Assembly (NCBI RefSeq): GCF_004000865.1
Contig: NZ_BIMB01000029.1
Location: 22,520-86,519, forward strand
Direction of reading: 5' to 3'
DNA: 64,000 nucleotides
DNA from: Paenibacillus elgii NBRC 100335
Lineage (GTDB): Bacteria > Bacillota > Bacilli > Paenibacillales > NBRC-103111
The notes beneath the pieces were generated by a model. The model saw nothing but the letters and a program-made list of their open reading frames with translations. It was not told the origin of the DNA and made no database searches. The position numbers and the translations under genes are program-made. Below are positions 34,716-44,029 of the stretch, one piece after another. Position 1 is the stretch's first letter. Every line of letters begins with the position of its first letter.

Positions 34716-35726
34716 ATGTTAAAGCTGGGCGTATTGGATCAATCGCCGGTCATTCCGGGAGAAACGGCGGCAGACGCGATGGCGCGCACTTTAGAGCTGG
34801 CTAAAACAGTTGAACGGCTCGGTTATACGAGATACTGGGTGTCGGAGCATCATGATACGCCGGGTCTCGCCGGTTCTTCTCCGGAAATTCTAATCGCAGC
34901 CATTGCCGCGCATACGTCGCGGATTCGGGTCGGCTCGGCCGGCGTGCTGCTGCCTCACTACAGCCCGTATAAAGTCGCGGAAAATTTTCGGGTGCTTGAA
35001 GCCCTTTATCCGGGACGGATCGATCTTGGCATCGGAAGAGCGCCCGGCGGCATGCCGATTGCCTCGGAGGCGCTGCGGTACGGCCGGCCGAAGGAGCGGG
35101 AGGAGCATTTCGCTGAGATGCTCCGTGATCTCGGAGGCTTTCTTTCCGACTGGCTAGGGCCGGGACACCGTTTCGAAGGCGTGCGGGCGACGCCGCTCGT
35201 CGATACGGCGCCGGAGCTATGGCTGCTCGGCTCCAGCGGCTTCAGCGCGGACCGGGCCTCGGAGCTGGGAGGGGCGTTCTCGTTTGCGCATTTCATTAAC
35301 GGCGACGGCGGTCATGAAGCGGTTCGGCGGTATTTTGCCAATTACCGGCCCGGCCCGCTCGGCGCGTCTCCTCAGGCGAACGTATGCGTGATCGTCATCT
35401 GCGCCGACACGGACGAGGAAGCGGAACGGCTGGCGTCATCGACTGATTTGCGCCTCTTGCTGCTGGAGCAGGGGCAGTTCCGTCGGCCCTTCCCAACGCC
35501 GGAGGAAGCCGCCGGTTATCCGTACACCGACTGGGACCGCATGCGCATCCAGGCGAACCGGAGACGGATGATCGTTGGCGGCCCGGAGAAGGTGAGGGCG
35601 CAGATGCTTGAGTTCAGCAAGGGCTACGGGGTGGAAGAGCTGATCGTGCTGACCTATACGTACGACTTCCAGGCCCGGCTGCGCTCGTACGAACTGCTGG
35701 CAGATTTATTCGGGCTCGGCCGGTAA
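34716..35726 (+). CDS. Luciferase-like monooxygenase (LLM class flavin-dependent oxidoreductase)
   Basis: 336 residues from ATG 34716, with GAGGAGGGGAATGGAGG upstream. It begins LKLGVLDQSPVIPGETAADA and carries YWVSEHHDTPGLAGSSPEIL and RIRVGSAGVLLPHYSPYKVAE, hallmarks of the MsnO8-type bacterial luciferase-like group. The fold is an (alpha/beta)8 barrel using reduced FMN. The substrate cannot be told; it is a single-gene unit with no flavin reductase next to it. Confidence 0.88.
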   Translation: MLKLGVLDQSPVIPGETAADAMARTLELAKTVERLGYTRYWVSEHHDTPGLAGSSPEILIAAIAAHTSRIRVGSAGVLLPHYSPYKVAENFRVLEALYPGRIDLGIGRAPGGMPIASEALRYGRPKEREEHFAEMLRDLGGFLSDWLGPGHRFEGVRATPLVDTAPELWLLGSSGFSADRASELGGAFSFAHFINGDGGHEAVRRYFANYRPGPLGASPQANVCVIVICADTDEEAERLASSTDLRLLLLEQGQFRRPFPTPEEAAGYPYTDWDRMRIQANRRRMIVGGPEKVRAQMLEFSKGYGVEELIVLTYTYDFQARLRSYELLADLFGLGR

Positions 35727-35733
35727 TACGAAA

Positions 35734-35776
35734 ACGGGACTCCGTTCGGACCTGACAGGTCTTCAAGGAGTCCCGT
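35734..35776 (-). terminator. Terminator between convergent genes
   Basis: ACGGGACTCC (35734-35743) is complementary to GGAGTCCCGT (35767-35776). The minus strand continues with TTTTC, so it mainly serves the deacetylase gene ending at 35801. Confidence 0.75.
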
Positions 35777-35800
35777 ATCGCGTAATAGCGTGCATTCCGT

Positions 35801-36664
35801 TCAGTGAAAAGGCTTGACGCTTTCGACGCGCAGCATGATCTGCTTGTCCAGCAGCTCGGGCCGGATGGCCGGATTGCCCGCGTTGACGCGCGGAATTTCC
35901 AGCTTCGGATTGGCGCGGGTCGCCATCTCGTTCACAATCGTAAAGGCGTAACGAAAGCCCGCTTGCGTAAGAAGGTCTTGCGCCGTCTTGGAATGGATGC
36001 CGAACGGGTAAGCGAAGCTGTCTGCCGCATGATCGCTGCCGTACAGCTCATTTAGCCGCTGCGCGCAGGCTTTGGTGTCCGCTGCCACCCGGGCGACGGC
36101 CTGCTCGGGCGTTTCCAGCGCGCCGTCTTCCCGCGTAAGCGGTCCGATAATCGCCGCCGTCTTCCCTTCCTTGAAATGCAGATTGTTCGAGTGACATTGA
36201 AAATCGTAGCGCCCGGGCCGCTCGCTCAGCATTTGCCGGATCTGGTCGCGGGATAGCGCCGGAATCGACGGAGCGAGCGGGTCGTTCAAATCCTTCGTCA
36301 CGACGAAATTAACGGCCGGCACGTCAAGCTCTTTCAGAATCGGATACGCGTTATCGTAGAAGCTTTTGTAGCCGTCGTCAAAAGTAACGAGCACCGCTTT
36401 GTCCGGCACGGAACCGCCATCGTAAAATTGCTTGAATTCGCTGAGTGAAATGAAATGATAGTCTTTTGACTTCAAATAATTGAGCTGATCGCGAAACAAA
36501 GCGGTGGAGACGGTGCTCGAGCTTTGGTCCGCATCATGGACATGATGGTACATCAGGACAGCCACTTGGTCGCGGTAGCGCAGCGCGTCTTTATACGACC
36601 AGGCGTCAAGCGCGCCGATCAAAACTACGGCAAGCAGCAAAGCAGCCAAAACTTTTTTGATCAT
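35801..36664 (-). CDS. Exported polysaccharide deacetylase (CE4 family)
   Basis: 287 residues from ATG 36664, with GAGGGAGA upstream; in-frame starts further up (36751) lack a ribosome site. One N-terminal membrane segment (about 3-20) is followed by a NodB/CE4 catalytic domain. Motif 1 is VTFDDGYKSFYDNAYPIL (catalytic Asp-Asp), motif 2 CHSNNLH (metal His residues), and the C-terminal FAYPFG segment is motif 3-like. It would remove acetyl groups from peptidoglycan or an extracellular glucosamine polymer. Single-gene unit. Confidence 0.86.
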   Translation of the reverse strand: MIKKVLAALLLAVVLIGALDAWSYKDALRYRDQVAVLMYHHVHDADQSSSTVSTALFRDQLNYLKSKDYHFISLSEFKQFYDGGSVPDKAVLVTFDDGYKSFYDNAYPILKELDVPAVNFVVTKDLNDPLAPSIPALSRDQIRQMLSERPGRYDFQCHSNNLHFKEGKTAAIIGPLTREDGALETPEQAVARVAADTKACAQRLNELYGSDHAADSFAYPFGIHSKTAQDLLTQAGFRYAFTIVNEMATRANPKLEIPRVNAGNPAIRPELLDKQIMLRVESVKPFH

Positions 36665-36796
36665 AGCAGGGTCTCCCTCGGGTAAAGCTGAAGCAGCTTC
36701 CGGATATAAACGTCTATAGTCAGTTATATCGGTTCCGGGGCCGAATTTCAAGTTTAGTTACATCGCCCCGGCACAACCGGGCCAAGACAAGGGGAA

Positions 36797-37035
36797 GTCG
36801 TCATCATAAAGCTGGGGAAGCGCATCGGACAAGGATATACGGCAGAAGTATTTGAATGGGGGAGCGATAAAATCATCGTTCCGGCCCCCCACCGGAGACT
36901 TGATGGAATACGAATGGCGGATCAGCCGCCAAGTGGCCGGGCTCGGACTGCCGGTGCCCGTGGTTTGTGGAGAGCATAACGGAGGAGGAGCGGAGCAAGC
37001 TCCGGGAGTTGGCGAACCGGCAGCTTAACGGGTAA
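36797..37035 (+). pseudogene. Decayed aminoglycoside-phosphotransferase-family gene
   Basis: A first segment reads IIKLGKRIGQGYTAEVFEWG, the nucleotide-binding start of an APH-fold kinase. The frame shifts after ..DKIIV (near 36885). A second segment reads LMEYEWRISRQVAGLGLPVP. A third, in another frame, reads ITEEERSKLRELANRQLNG and a stop, the usual C-terminus of this family. The catalytic centre is missing, so roughly 500 or more bases were deleted. No start codon remains next to the AAGGGGAAG site at 36789-36797. Confidence 0.7.
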
Positions 37036-37051
37036 GGCGCAGCTATATAAA

Positions 37052-37096
37052 AAGCACCTCTAGCGCTCGGTGGATTCACCGGTGCCGGAGGTGCTT
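37052..37096 (-). terminator. Terminator of the D-amino-acid operon
   Basis: AAGCACCTC (37052-37060) is complementary to GAGGTGCTT (37088-37096). On the minus strand the stem is followed by TTTTTATAT. Confidence 0.8.
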
Positions 37097-37135
37097 CTAA
37101 ATGTAATCCGACCGTTTACGACATCTTCGATTCGC

Positions 37136-37600
37136 TTAGTCGCGGATTTCTACAATCAGCTCGATTTCCACCGGTGTGTGGAACGGAAGGTCGCTCGTGC
37201 CGATCGCGGAGCGAGCGTGTTTGCCGTTCTCGCCGAAGACGGCGACGAGCAGGTCGGATGCGCCGTTCATAACATACGGCTGGTCGCCGAAGCCCGGCGT
37301 GCTGTTGACGAAGCCGAGCAGCTTGACGATTTTGACCACGCGGTCGAGGTCGCCCAGGTAGCCTTTCAGCACGGCCAGGCAGTTGATGATCGTTTGGCGG
37401 GCCGCTTCTTGGCCTTGCTCGATCGTTACGTCCTTGCCCAGCTTGCCTTCGTACATCAATTCGCCGTTAATGCGGCAATCTTGACCGGACAAATAGAGCA
37501 GGTTGCCGGTCCGGTTGCACGGAATGTACGTAAAGCGCGGCTCCGGGGACGGGGGCAAAGTAATGCCGAGTTCTTGTAAACGCTGTTCGATTTGGGACAT
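37136..37600 (-). CDS. RidA/YjgF-family protein
   Basis: 154 residues from ATG 37600, behind GGAGGTATCCTATTT. It carries NLLYLSGQDCR, QEAARQTIINCLAVL and the C-terminal PVEIELIVEI typical of the YjgF/YER057c/UK114 group; the RidA catalytic Arg is not placed with certainty. RidA proteins hydrolyse reactive enamines and imines made by PLP enzymes. Its position 30 bp after the D-aminoacylase gene, third in an operon that starts with a PLP enzyme, fits that job. Confidence 0.86.
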   Translation of the reverse strand: MSQIEQRLQELGITLPPSPEPRFTYIPCNRTGNLLYLSGQDCRINGELMYEGKLGKDVTIEQGQEAARQTIINCLAVLKGYLGDLDRVVKIVKLLGFVNSTPGFGDQPYVMNGASDLLVAVFGENGKHARSAIGTSDLPFHTPVEIELIVEIRD

Positions 37601-37630
37601 AAATAGGATACCTCCGATAGTTTCGTTAAA

Positions 37631-39235
37631 TTAATGGGTGCAGCACGACGCTGCACGAATAAGTCCGCCCTCGCGGGCATGCGTGTGTTGGTCGCCGGTG
37701 AGTGTTGTTTTGCCCGCTACAATGACGTGCGAGATGCCGTTCGGATACTGTCTTGGCTCTTCGAACGTGGCAAGATCCCGGATCGTATCCGGGTTGAAGA
37801 CGGTCAGATCCGCGGCATAGCCGGGAACGATCAGTCCGCGCTTGCCGAGCTTGAAACGCTGCGCCGGGAACGATGTCAGCTTGCGGACCGCTTCCTCCAG
37901 CGACAGCACGCGCTGGTCGCGCACGTATTTGGCGAAGACGCGAGGGAACGTGCCGTACAGCCGGGGATGCGGCTTGCCGGTTTCGCAAGTCAGGCTGTCG
38001 GAAGCGATCAGCGACTTTTCATAGCGAACCACCTGCGAGACATCGTCATCCGACATGTGGAAGTACACGATCGAGATGCGGCCTTCCTCTTCCAGCAGCA
38101 GGTCCATCATGCAATCCGCCGGATGTTGGCCGCGCTCCTCGCTGATTTCTGCGATATGCTTGCCTTCCAGATGCCGGTTTTTCTCGGTATGCACCGCCGA
38201 GATGACAACGCTCTGCCAGCCGGTGGAGCAGACGAGGTTGTCCCAATCGTCCTGCTCGCGGCCGAGCTCCTCGCGGATGCGGGCGCGCAGCGAAGGATCG
38301 CGGAACGCTTCCAGTGTGCCTTCGATACCGCCTTCAAGCACCCATGGCGGAAGGACAGTTGTCAGCGTTGTAGAGCCCGCGTGGTAAGGGTACACGTCGC
38401 AGGTCACGTCCATGCCGCGGGCCCGGGCGTCCTCGATCAGCTCCAGCGCCTCCAGCACCTTGCCCCAGTTGCGCTTGCCGGCCGCCTTCAAATGGCTGAT
38501 ATGCAGCGGCACGCCGGCTTTCTCCGCAATCCAGATCACTTCCTTGACCGAAGGAATCAGATTGTTGCCTTCGCCGCGGATGTGCGTGGAGAACAGTCCG
38601 TCGTACTTCGGCAGGATCGAGCACAGCTCCGCGATTTCCTCCTTGGCCGTATAGCTGCCGGGGGCGTACAGCAGGCCGATGGACAGCCCGATGGCGCCCG
38701 CCCGCAGCCCTTCCTCCAGCATCAGCTTCATGCGCTCCAGCTCGTGCGGCGCAGCCGGACGGTTCGCAAAGCCCATGACAGCGATGCGCAGCGCGCCGTG
38801 CGCGACGTAGGTGGCGACGTTCTCCGACGGGCCGGAGCGGGCCAGATGCTCCATGTACTGCTCGACGGTTTCCCACGGCCAAGCCCAGTCCGTCTTGCCG
38901 AGCACCGGCTGAACATAGCTTTGCAGCAACTCGGCGCGCTCCTTCACGAAGGGAGCCGGCGCGAGTCCGCAGTTGCCGACGACTTCCGTCGTCACGCCCT
39001 GCCGGATTTTGATCTCGCTGTGCGGATGGTCGAAAATCATCAGGTCGGAGTGGCAATGGCCGTCGATAAATCCGGGAGCGATCACTTGGCGGTGCGCGTC
39101 GATGACGCTTCTCGCTTCCTGCTCCACCCGGCCGACGGCGGCGATCCGCCCGTCTTTCACACCGACGTCGCCGAAAAACCAAGGGTTTCCGGTGCCGTCC
39201 GCAATACGCCCGTTACGAATGATAAGATCCAGCAT
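37631..39235 (-). CDS. N-acyl-D-amino-acid deacylase (D-aminoacylase family)
   Basis: 534 residues from ATG 39235, with GGGGAGG about 10 nt upstream; the open frame to 39376 overlaps the upstream gene. An amidohydrolase-fold enzyme: GFIDGHCHSDLM supplies the HxH-like metal site, GNCGLAPAPF the metal Cys, HISHLKAAG the His pair, and SDSLTCETGKPHPR the active-site Asp region. It would cleave N-acyl-D-amino acids or D-amino-acid-containing dipeptides. It lies 19 bp after the PLP-enzyme gene and 30 bp before RidA. Substrate range is inferred from the family. Confidence 0.87.
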   Translation of the reverse strand: MLDLIIRNGRIADGTGNPWFFGDVGVKDGRIAAVGRVEQEARSVIDAHRQVIAPGFIDGHCHSDLMIFDHPHSEIKIRQGVTTEVVGNCGLAPAPFVKERAELLQSYVQPVLGKTDWAWPWETVEQYMEHLARSGPSENVATYVAHGALRIAVMGFANRPAAPHELERMKLMLEEGLRAGAIGLSIGLLYAPGSYTAKEEIAELCSILPKYDGLFSTHIRGEGNNLIPSVKEVIWIAEKAGVPLHISHLKAAGKRNWGKVLEALELIEDARARGMDVTCDVYPYHAGSTTLTTVLPPWVLEGGIEGTLEAFRDPSLRARIREELGREQDDWDNLVCSTGWQSVVISAVHTEKNRHLEGKHIAEISEERGQHPADCMMDLLLEEEGRISIVYFHMSDDDVSQVVRYEKSLIASDSLTCETGKPHPRLYGTFPRVFAKYVRDQRVLSLEEAVRKLTSFPAQRFKLGKRGLIVPGYAADLTVFNPDTIRDLATFEEPRQYPNGISHVIVAGKTTLTGDQHTHAREGGLIRAASCCTH

Positions 39236-39254
39236 GATTACGAGCCCTCCCCGC

Positions 39255-40361
39255 TTACTGCAGCTTGCCGCGCGCCAGAACGGCCCGCTCCTCATAGTTG
39301 TCGCCGCTCTTGAAATAGACTTTGTCATGCAGATTGACCGTGCTGCAAATATGATTCGGGATGATGTGCAGCACATCGCCGGCCTTCAGGCCGGAAGCTT
39401 GGGCAGCGGGACCGAGCCGCAGCATGCCGTGCTCCTCCGACATCCGCTCCAGCACCGCGTCCTCCAGCTCGACGATGTGCCCGAAGCCTTGCAGTTGCAT
39501 CGGGTCTGTGTTCGGCTGCACGTCTGTGGCGAACGTCTTGCTTCCTCCGTCGACCACGGCCAGATCGGCGGCCGGCCGGCTGACGACCGTCACGCGGACG
39601 GCGCCGGCGCAATCGCCGAGCGAGCAGACACCGAGGCGGGCCTGCATCCGGTCCTGGAACACGTAAGTGCCCGGCCGGATTTCGGTCACGCCTGGGACCA
39701 CAGCAGCTTGAACGCCTGTCGGCGTGGAGCCGACGCTGACGTCCGCGATCGGCACGCCCTTCGCGCGAATGCGGTCCGCGAGCTCGGCCATCAGCCGGCC
39801 TTCCTCAGCGCCGGCCGCTTGCAGATCGAGCGTCGGCTTACCGCCGAGCAGCGCGCCGCGGAACGTGTAGATGCCCGTCAGGCGCAGGCCTTCCATTGCG
39901 TGGATAGCGGATGCCAGCGCTTCCGCCTGATCGTACGGCACGCCTGTCCGGCGCAGACCGGTATCGATTTCGAGGCGGACCTGCAGCTCGCGTCCGGCCT
40001 CAAGGGCGGCTTGGGACAGCAGCTTGGCTCCGTCCAGACTGTCGACGCCGACGATCAGCTCGATTTGCCCGCTAAGCCGTATCGCACGTGCGATTTTGGC
40101 CGGGGTGACGAGCGGATAGGCGATAAAAATGTTCTTGATGCCGTGCTCCGCCATCACTTCCGCCTCGGACACTTTCGCAACGGTGATGCCTACCGCGCCG
40201 GCGTCCAACTGCTTCTGCGCGACCCATGGCATTTTGTGCGTCTTGGCATGAGGCCGCAGCGCGATGCCGAGCCTTTTGGCCGAGTCGGCCATGGAACGGA
40301 TGTTGCGCTCCATGACGTCCGTGTCGATGATTACGCTGGGGGTATCCAGTCGGTCGTTCAT
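39255..40361 (-). CDS. PLP-dependent D-threonine aldolase / D-serine dehydratase-like enzyme
   Basis: 368 residues from ATG 40361; an ATG at 40379 is in frame but lacks an SD. The N-terminal domain has the alanine-racemase-type TIM barrel: LDTPSVIIDTDVMERNI, and LRPHAKTHK with the PLP-binding Lys. The C-terminal domain ends with PNHICSTVNLHDKVYF, the His/Cys metal site of D-serine dehydratases and D-threonine aldolases. It should split or deaminate D-beta-hydroxy amino acids. First gene of the operon with D-aminoacylase and RidA. RidA in the same operon tilts me towards dehydratase chemistry, which releases enamines. Confidence 0.85.
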   Translation of the reverse strand: MNDRLDTPSVIIDTDVMERNIRSMADSAKRLGIALRPHAKTHKMPWVAQKQLDAGAVGITVAKVSEAEVMAEHGIKNIFIAYPLVTPAKIARAIRLSGQIELIVGVDSLDGAKLLSQAALEAGRELQVRLEIDTGLRRTGVPYDQAEALASAIHAMEGLRLTGIYTFRGALLGGKPTLDLQAAGAEEGRLMAELADRIRAKGVPIADVSVGSTPTGVQAAVVPGVTEIRPGTYVFQDRMQARLGVCSLGDCAGAVRVTVVSRPAADLAVVDGGSKTFATDVQPNTDPMQLQGFGHIVELEDAVLERMSEEHGMLRLGPAAQASGLKAGDVLHIIPNHICSTVNLHDKVYFKSGDNYEERAVLARGKLQ

Positions 40362-40637
40362 CGTCTCACTCACTCCCATAATATTTCGAATATTCTGATA
40401 AGCATAAGAGCGCCGCCCTGATTCGAGCCGAATTCCCCTCTTCAGACCGGTCGTTTCCGGGGGCTGAATGGTCCCCGGGTCATTCTGAGAAAGATACTAA
40501 CATAATCCAGCGCGAAATCAAACAAAAAGTTTTTTTGGTTGAAAAAAAGTATGTTAGCTTCCCCTTAGAAATGTGCTAGTATTAAGGCATCGCAACGCTT
40601 ACAATTCCATTTCCAAGCTAAACGGGGGAACGACACA

Positions 40638-42398
40638 ATGAAACGGTGGCTGTCGAAGTCGCTCAAACACAAGCTGTCCCTGCTGCTGCTGATTGCGATT
40701 GTCCTGCCGCTGCTCGCCACAGGAGCGGTTTCGTACAATATAGCGACCTCCGCCACGGAGGAGAAGGCGAAGCAATCGGGCATGAACACGCTGCGTCAAA
40801 TTGCGGACAAGCTGGAGTTCGTTATACAGGACGTCGAGAACATGTCCCTGTTTATTATCGGCCAGCGAGAGGTTCAGGCGTATCTGGACAACGACCGGGA
40901 GGACGTGGCCCGCTATACGCTGAACGTCGGCTTTTTGACCAATCTGGCCTTTTCCAAAAAATACATTTCCAACATCACGATCAATTCGGCCAACGGCTAT
41001 CCGCCGCTGTCGAACACGACGGTGCTTTATTCGGGCCTGCCGGACGTGCTCCGCAAAAATGAGGAAATTTACCGAAACAGCACCAAGTGGTGGACTCCGC
41101 TGTACGAGAATCAGACGACGGAAGGGCTGAAGAAGGTCGTCTCCCTTGTCCGTCCGATCCGCAACGTGAACAACTTCAAGCCGCTCGGCGAGCTGTCCAT
41201 CAGCTTGGACGAAGCCGAGATTGCCCGCTACTTGAAGGAATCCGGCTGGGAAGCCAAAGGCTTCGTGCTGCTGCTGGACGCGAACAACCGGATTTTATCC
41301 GGCGGCGAGTCCGCGTGGCTGAACCGTCCGGTCAGCGAGCCGTTCCCGGATATCGGGCCGATGGCGGAAGGGAGCGGCGTTCTCAATTACGGCCACGGGG
41401 ACGGGCAGAAAACGATTTTGTACTACACGCTCCCGAGCCTGAACTGGAAGCTGGTCGGCTTCATCCCGACCCAAATCTATACGGCGCAGAACGTCTATGT
41501 GCTGACGGTTACTGCGGTAGCGGTCGGCATCTCGCTGCTGCTGGCTGCCGGGCTGGTGCTTTATTTCATCCAGTGGGTGACGCGGCCGCTGACCCGGATG
41601 ACGCAGACGATGAAGGACATCAACCCGGACGAGCCGATCCCGACGTACGAGGTAAAAAGCAGCGACGAGGTCGGCCTGCTGCTGCACAGCTACAACAAGC
41701 TCAGTGACCGGATTCAGCGGCTGAAGGAGCAGGTGCAGCTGAACGAGGCGAAGAAAAAGGAAGCCGACATCCTCGCGCTTCAGGCGCAGATCAATCCGCA
41801 CTTTTTGTACAATACGCTATCCTCGATCCATTGGATGGCCTTGATGAATCAGGACCGGCAGATCGCCGAGATGGTCGGGGCGCTCAGCGATTTTCTCCGG
41901 TTCAGCCTGAACAAGGGCGAGGAGTTTTGCCCCGTGCAGCAGGAGATTGCGCATGCGCAGAACTATGCGTACGTGCAATCGATCCGCTTTCCCGGCCAAT
42001 TTGAGATGGAGGTTTACATCGACCCGGCCATGCACCAGCAGCCGATGCTTAAGCTGCTGCTCCAGCCGCTGATCGAGAACAGTCTGATTCACGGCATTCA
42101 GAAAAAGCAGGAGCCCGGCTTCGTGTATGTTCACGGTGAGCTGAGCGGCGCGCGGATGAAGTTTGTCGTGGAGGATACGGGCATCGGCATCGAAGCGGAC
42201 AAGCTGCGCGAAATTCGCCGCCAGCTTGCTTGGACGGGGAACGGCGCACCGGCGGCCAAAACGAGCTACGGCTTGCGCAACGTGCATCAGCGTCTGCTGC
42301 TGCATTACGGCAGCGAAGCGGGGCTGACGATCGACAGCGAGCCGGGCAAAGGTACCCGCGTTTCTTTTAGCATTCCGGTATTGGAGGAGCCCGCATGA
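40638..42398 (+). CDS. YesM-type membrane sensor histidine kinase
   Basis: 586 residues from ATG 40638, behind GGGGGAACGACACA. Two membrane spans (about 13-35 and 292-312) enclose a ~255-residue extracellular sensor domain. A HAMP domain follows (about 313-370), then the His_kinase domain with His388 in INPHFLYNTLSS and a HATPase_c domain (NSLIHGI N-box, DTGIGI, GYGL-like G-box). Family practice is sensing of a sugar, often with a binding protein. It overlaps the response regulator gene by 4 bp. A candidate promoter (TAGTAT near 40574) lies upstream. Confidence 0.92.
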   Translation: MKRWLSKSLKHKLSLLLLIAIVLPLLATGAVSYNIATSATEEKAKQSGMNTLRQIADKLEFVIQDVENMSLFIIGQREVQAYLDNDREDVARYTLNVGFLTNLAFSKKYISNITINSANGYPPLSNTTVLYSGLPDVLRKNEEIYRNSTKWWTPLYENQTTEGLKKVVSLVRPIRNVNNFKPLGELSISLDEAEIARYLKESGWEAKGFVLLLDANNRILSGGESAWLNRPVSEPFPDIGPMAEGSGVLNYGHGDGQKTILYYTLPSLNWKLVGFIPTQIYTAQNVYVLTVTAVAVGISLLLAAGLVLYFIQWVTRPLTRMTQTMKDINPDEPIPTYEVKSSDEVGLLLHSYNKLSDRIQRLKEQVQLNEAKKKEADILALQAQINPHFLYNTLSSIHWMALMNQDRQIAEMVGALSDFLRFSLNKGEEFCPVQQEIAHAQNYAYVQSIRFPGQFEMEVYIDPAMHQQPMLKLLLQPLIENSLIHGIQKKQEPGFVYVHGELSGARMKFVVEDTGIGIEADKLREIRRQLAWTGNGAPAAKTSYGLRNVHQRLLLHYGSEAGLTIDSEPGKGTRVSFSIPVLEEPA

Positions 42399-43930
42399 AA
42401 ATTTTAATCGTAGACGACGAAGTGATCATAAGGAACGGGCTGTGTACCGTCATCGACTGGAAGGAGCTCGGCTTGACGCTGCTCCCCCCGGCTTCGTCCG
42501 CCGAGGAAGCGCTGGCACGCATCCCGGCGGAGAAGCCGAATATTTTGCTGACGGACATCCGCATGCAGGGAATGGACGGCATTCAGCTCGCACACGAGGT
42601 GAAGCGGCTGCTCCCGGATACGGAAACCGTCATTCTGACGGGCTACGACGATTTTGCGTATGCCCAGCAGGCGCTGCGCGAAGGAGTGACCGATTACCTG
42701 CTGAAGACAAGCCGGCCCGAGGAAATTATTAAAGCGGCGATGAAGGCGAAGCAGCGCATCATGGACAAATGGGAGAATGCCAAGCAGGAAACGATGCAAA
42801 CGGCGGCCTTGCGCAGCCAATTGCTGGATCGGCTGCTGATCCAGGGCGACGAGTCGTCCCTGGCGCCGGTTCAGGCCTGGTTCCGCAAAAACGGCGTGCA
42901 GCCGGACGAATCGTCTCTGGCGCCGATGCGGGTGCTGCTGCTCGCGGCAACAGGCTGGGGGGACGGAGCGCTCGCCGGTCTTCTGCTCGGCGCAGCCGAA
43001 AATATGCTCTATGAGCTGCTTCCGGCGGTAACGATGCTGAAGGCCGACCGCATCGTGCTTGTCGTGCGGGAGGAAGCCCGCGTGTCGGACTGTGGCGGCT
43101 TGGGGCGGGCCATCGATCGGGTGCGTCAAACGCTGAAATGCACGGTGTTCGCGGCGCTCGGCCGCTCCGTTGCTTCGTACGGCGAGCTGCAGGACTCTTA
43201 CCGGGAAGCCGGGACGGTATTTGCGTACCGTGGACTGCTCGGGGCCGAGGGACTATATACGTCCGCAGACATCGCGGATCGCTGCGGTGGCCGGACCGTC
43301 TGCTCCCAGAAGGAGGAGTCGGAGCTGGCGGCCATTCTGATGAGCAACAACGGAGCCGACCTGCGGCATTGGGTGAACCGGAAGGTGCGGGAGCAGCTCG
43401 AAGATTCGGCGGCCACGCCGTCTTCGGTGCAGGCGTTTCTGCAATCGATGGTCATTGCCGGCCACCGCTGGCTGGAGCGGTCGCAGGGCGGCGGGAAGCC
43501 GGAGGCGGCCCTCCATACGTTCGAGGTCGATTCGCGCGCCGAGGACGAAGTGTTCAAGCTGCTGTCCTCGGTGATGGCGGCGTTCCACGAGGCGATTGCC
43601 GACAAGCCCTTTGCTTATATTCAAAAATCGATCGTCTACATCAAGGAGCATCTGGACCAAAGCTTGTCGCTGCAGCAGGTGGCCAAATTCGTTCACTTGA
43701 ACCCGAACCACTTCAGCGAAGTGTTCAAGCGGGAGACGGGGCTGAACTATATCGAATTCGTCACGCTGGAGCGGATGCGGCGGGCCGCGGAAATTTTGCA
43801 GGAGTCGCAGGCGAAAATCAGCGAGGTGGCGAGCAGGGTCGGCTACGAGGACATCAAATATTTTAGCCAGCAGTTCAAAAAGCATACCGGACAGACGCCG
43901 TCGGAATTCAGGCAATCGGTCAAAGACTGA
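42395..43930 (+). CDS. YesN-type response regulator with AraC DNA-binding domain
   Basis: 511 residues from ATG 42395, overlapping the kinase gene as ATGA. The receiver domain (1-120) has DDE near the start and phospho-acceptor Asp54 in LLTDIRMQGMDG. A ~280-residue linker region follows. The C-terminal AraC/XylS double helix-turn-helix (about 410-508) has LQQVAKFVHLNPNHFSEVFKRETG and VASRVGYEDIKYFSQQFKK. It should activate the ABC operon that begins 99 bp downstream. Confidence 0.92.
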   Translation: MKILIVDDEVIIRNGLCTVIDWKELGLTLLPPASSAEEALARIPAEKPNILLTDIRMQGMDGIQLAHEVKRLLPDTETVILTGYDDFAYAQQALREGVTDYLLKTSRPEEIIKAAMKAKQRIMDKWENAKQETMQTAALRSQLLDRLLIQGDESSLAPVQAWFRKNGVQPDESSLAPMRVLLLAATGWGDGALAGLLLGAAENMLYELLPAVTMLKADRIVLVVREEARVSDCGGLGRAIDRVRQTLKCTVFAALGRSVASYGELQDSYREAGTVFAYRGLLGAEGLYTSADIADRCGGRTVCSQKEESELAAILMSNNGADLRHWVNRKVREQLEDSAATPSSVQAFLQSMVIAGHRWLERSQGGGKPEAALHTFEVDSRAEDEVFKLLSSVMAAFHEAIADKPFAYIQKSIVYIKEHLDQSLSLQQVAKFVHLNPNHFSEVFKRETGLNYIEFVTLERMRRAAEILQESQAKISEVASRVGYEDIKYFSQQFKKHTGQTPSEFRQSVKD

Positions 43931-44029
43931 ATTTTTTCCACCCTAGGGCCGAAATCTCTCCCGTTACGTATTCCGGGGATTGTCCCCTATACTGAAGCAG
44001 TACTCACATATATAAGGAGGGTTCGTAAG

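Noticed and set aside
37634..39313. Long plus-strand open frame (559 codons) opposite the D-aminoacylase gene
   Set aside because: It mirrors the GC-rich codons of a clear enzyme gene, is rich in Arg/His/Leu, and has no domain or ribosome site.
38973..40421. Long plus-strand open frame (482 codons) opposite the PLP-enzyme gene
   Set aside because: Same reason: antisense shadow of a gene with recognisable PLP and metal motifs.
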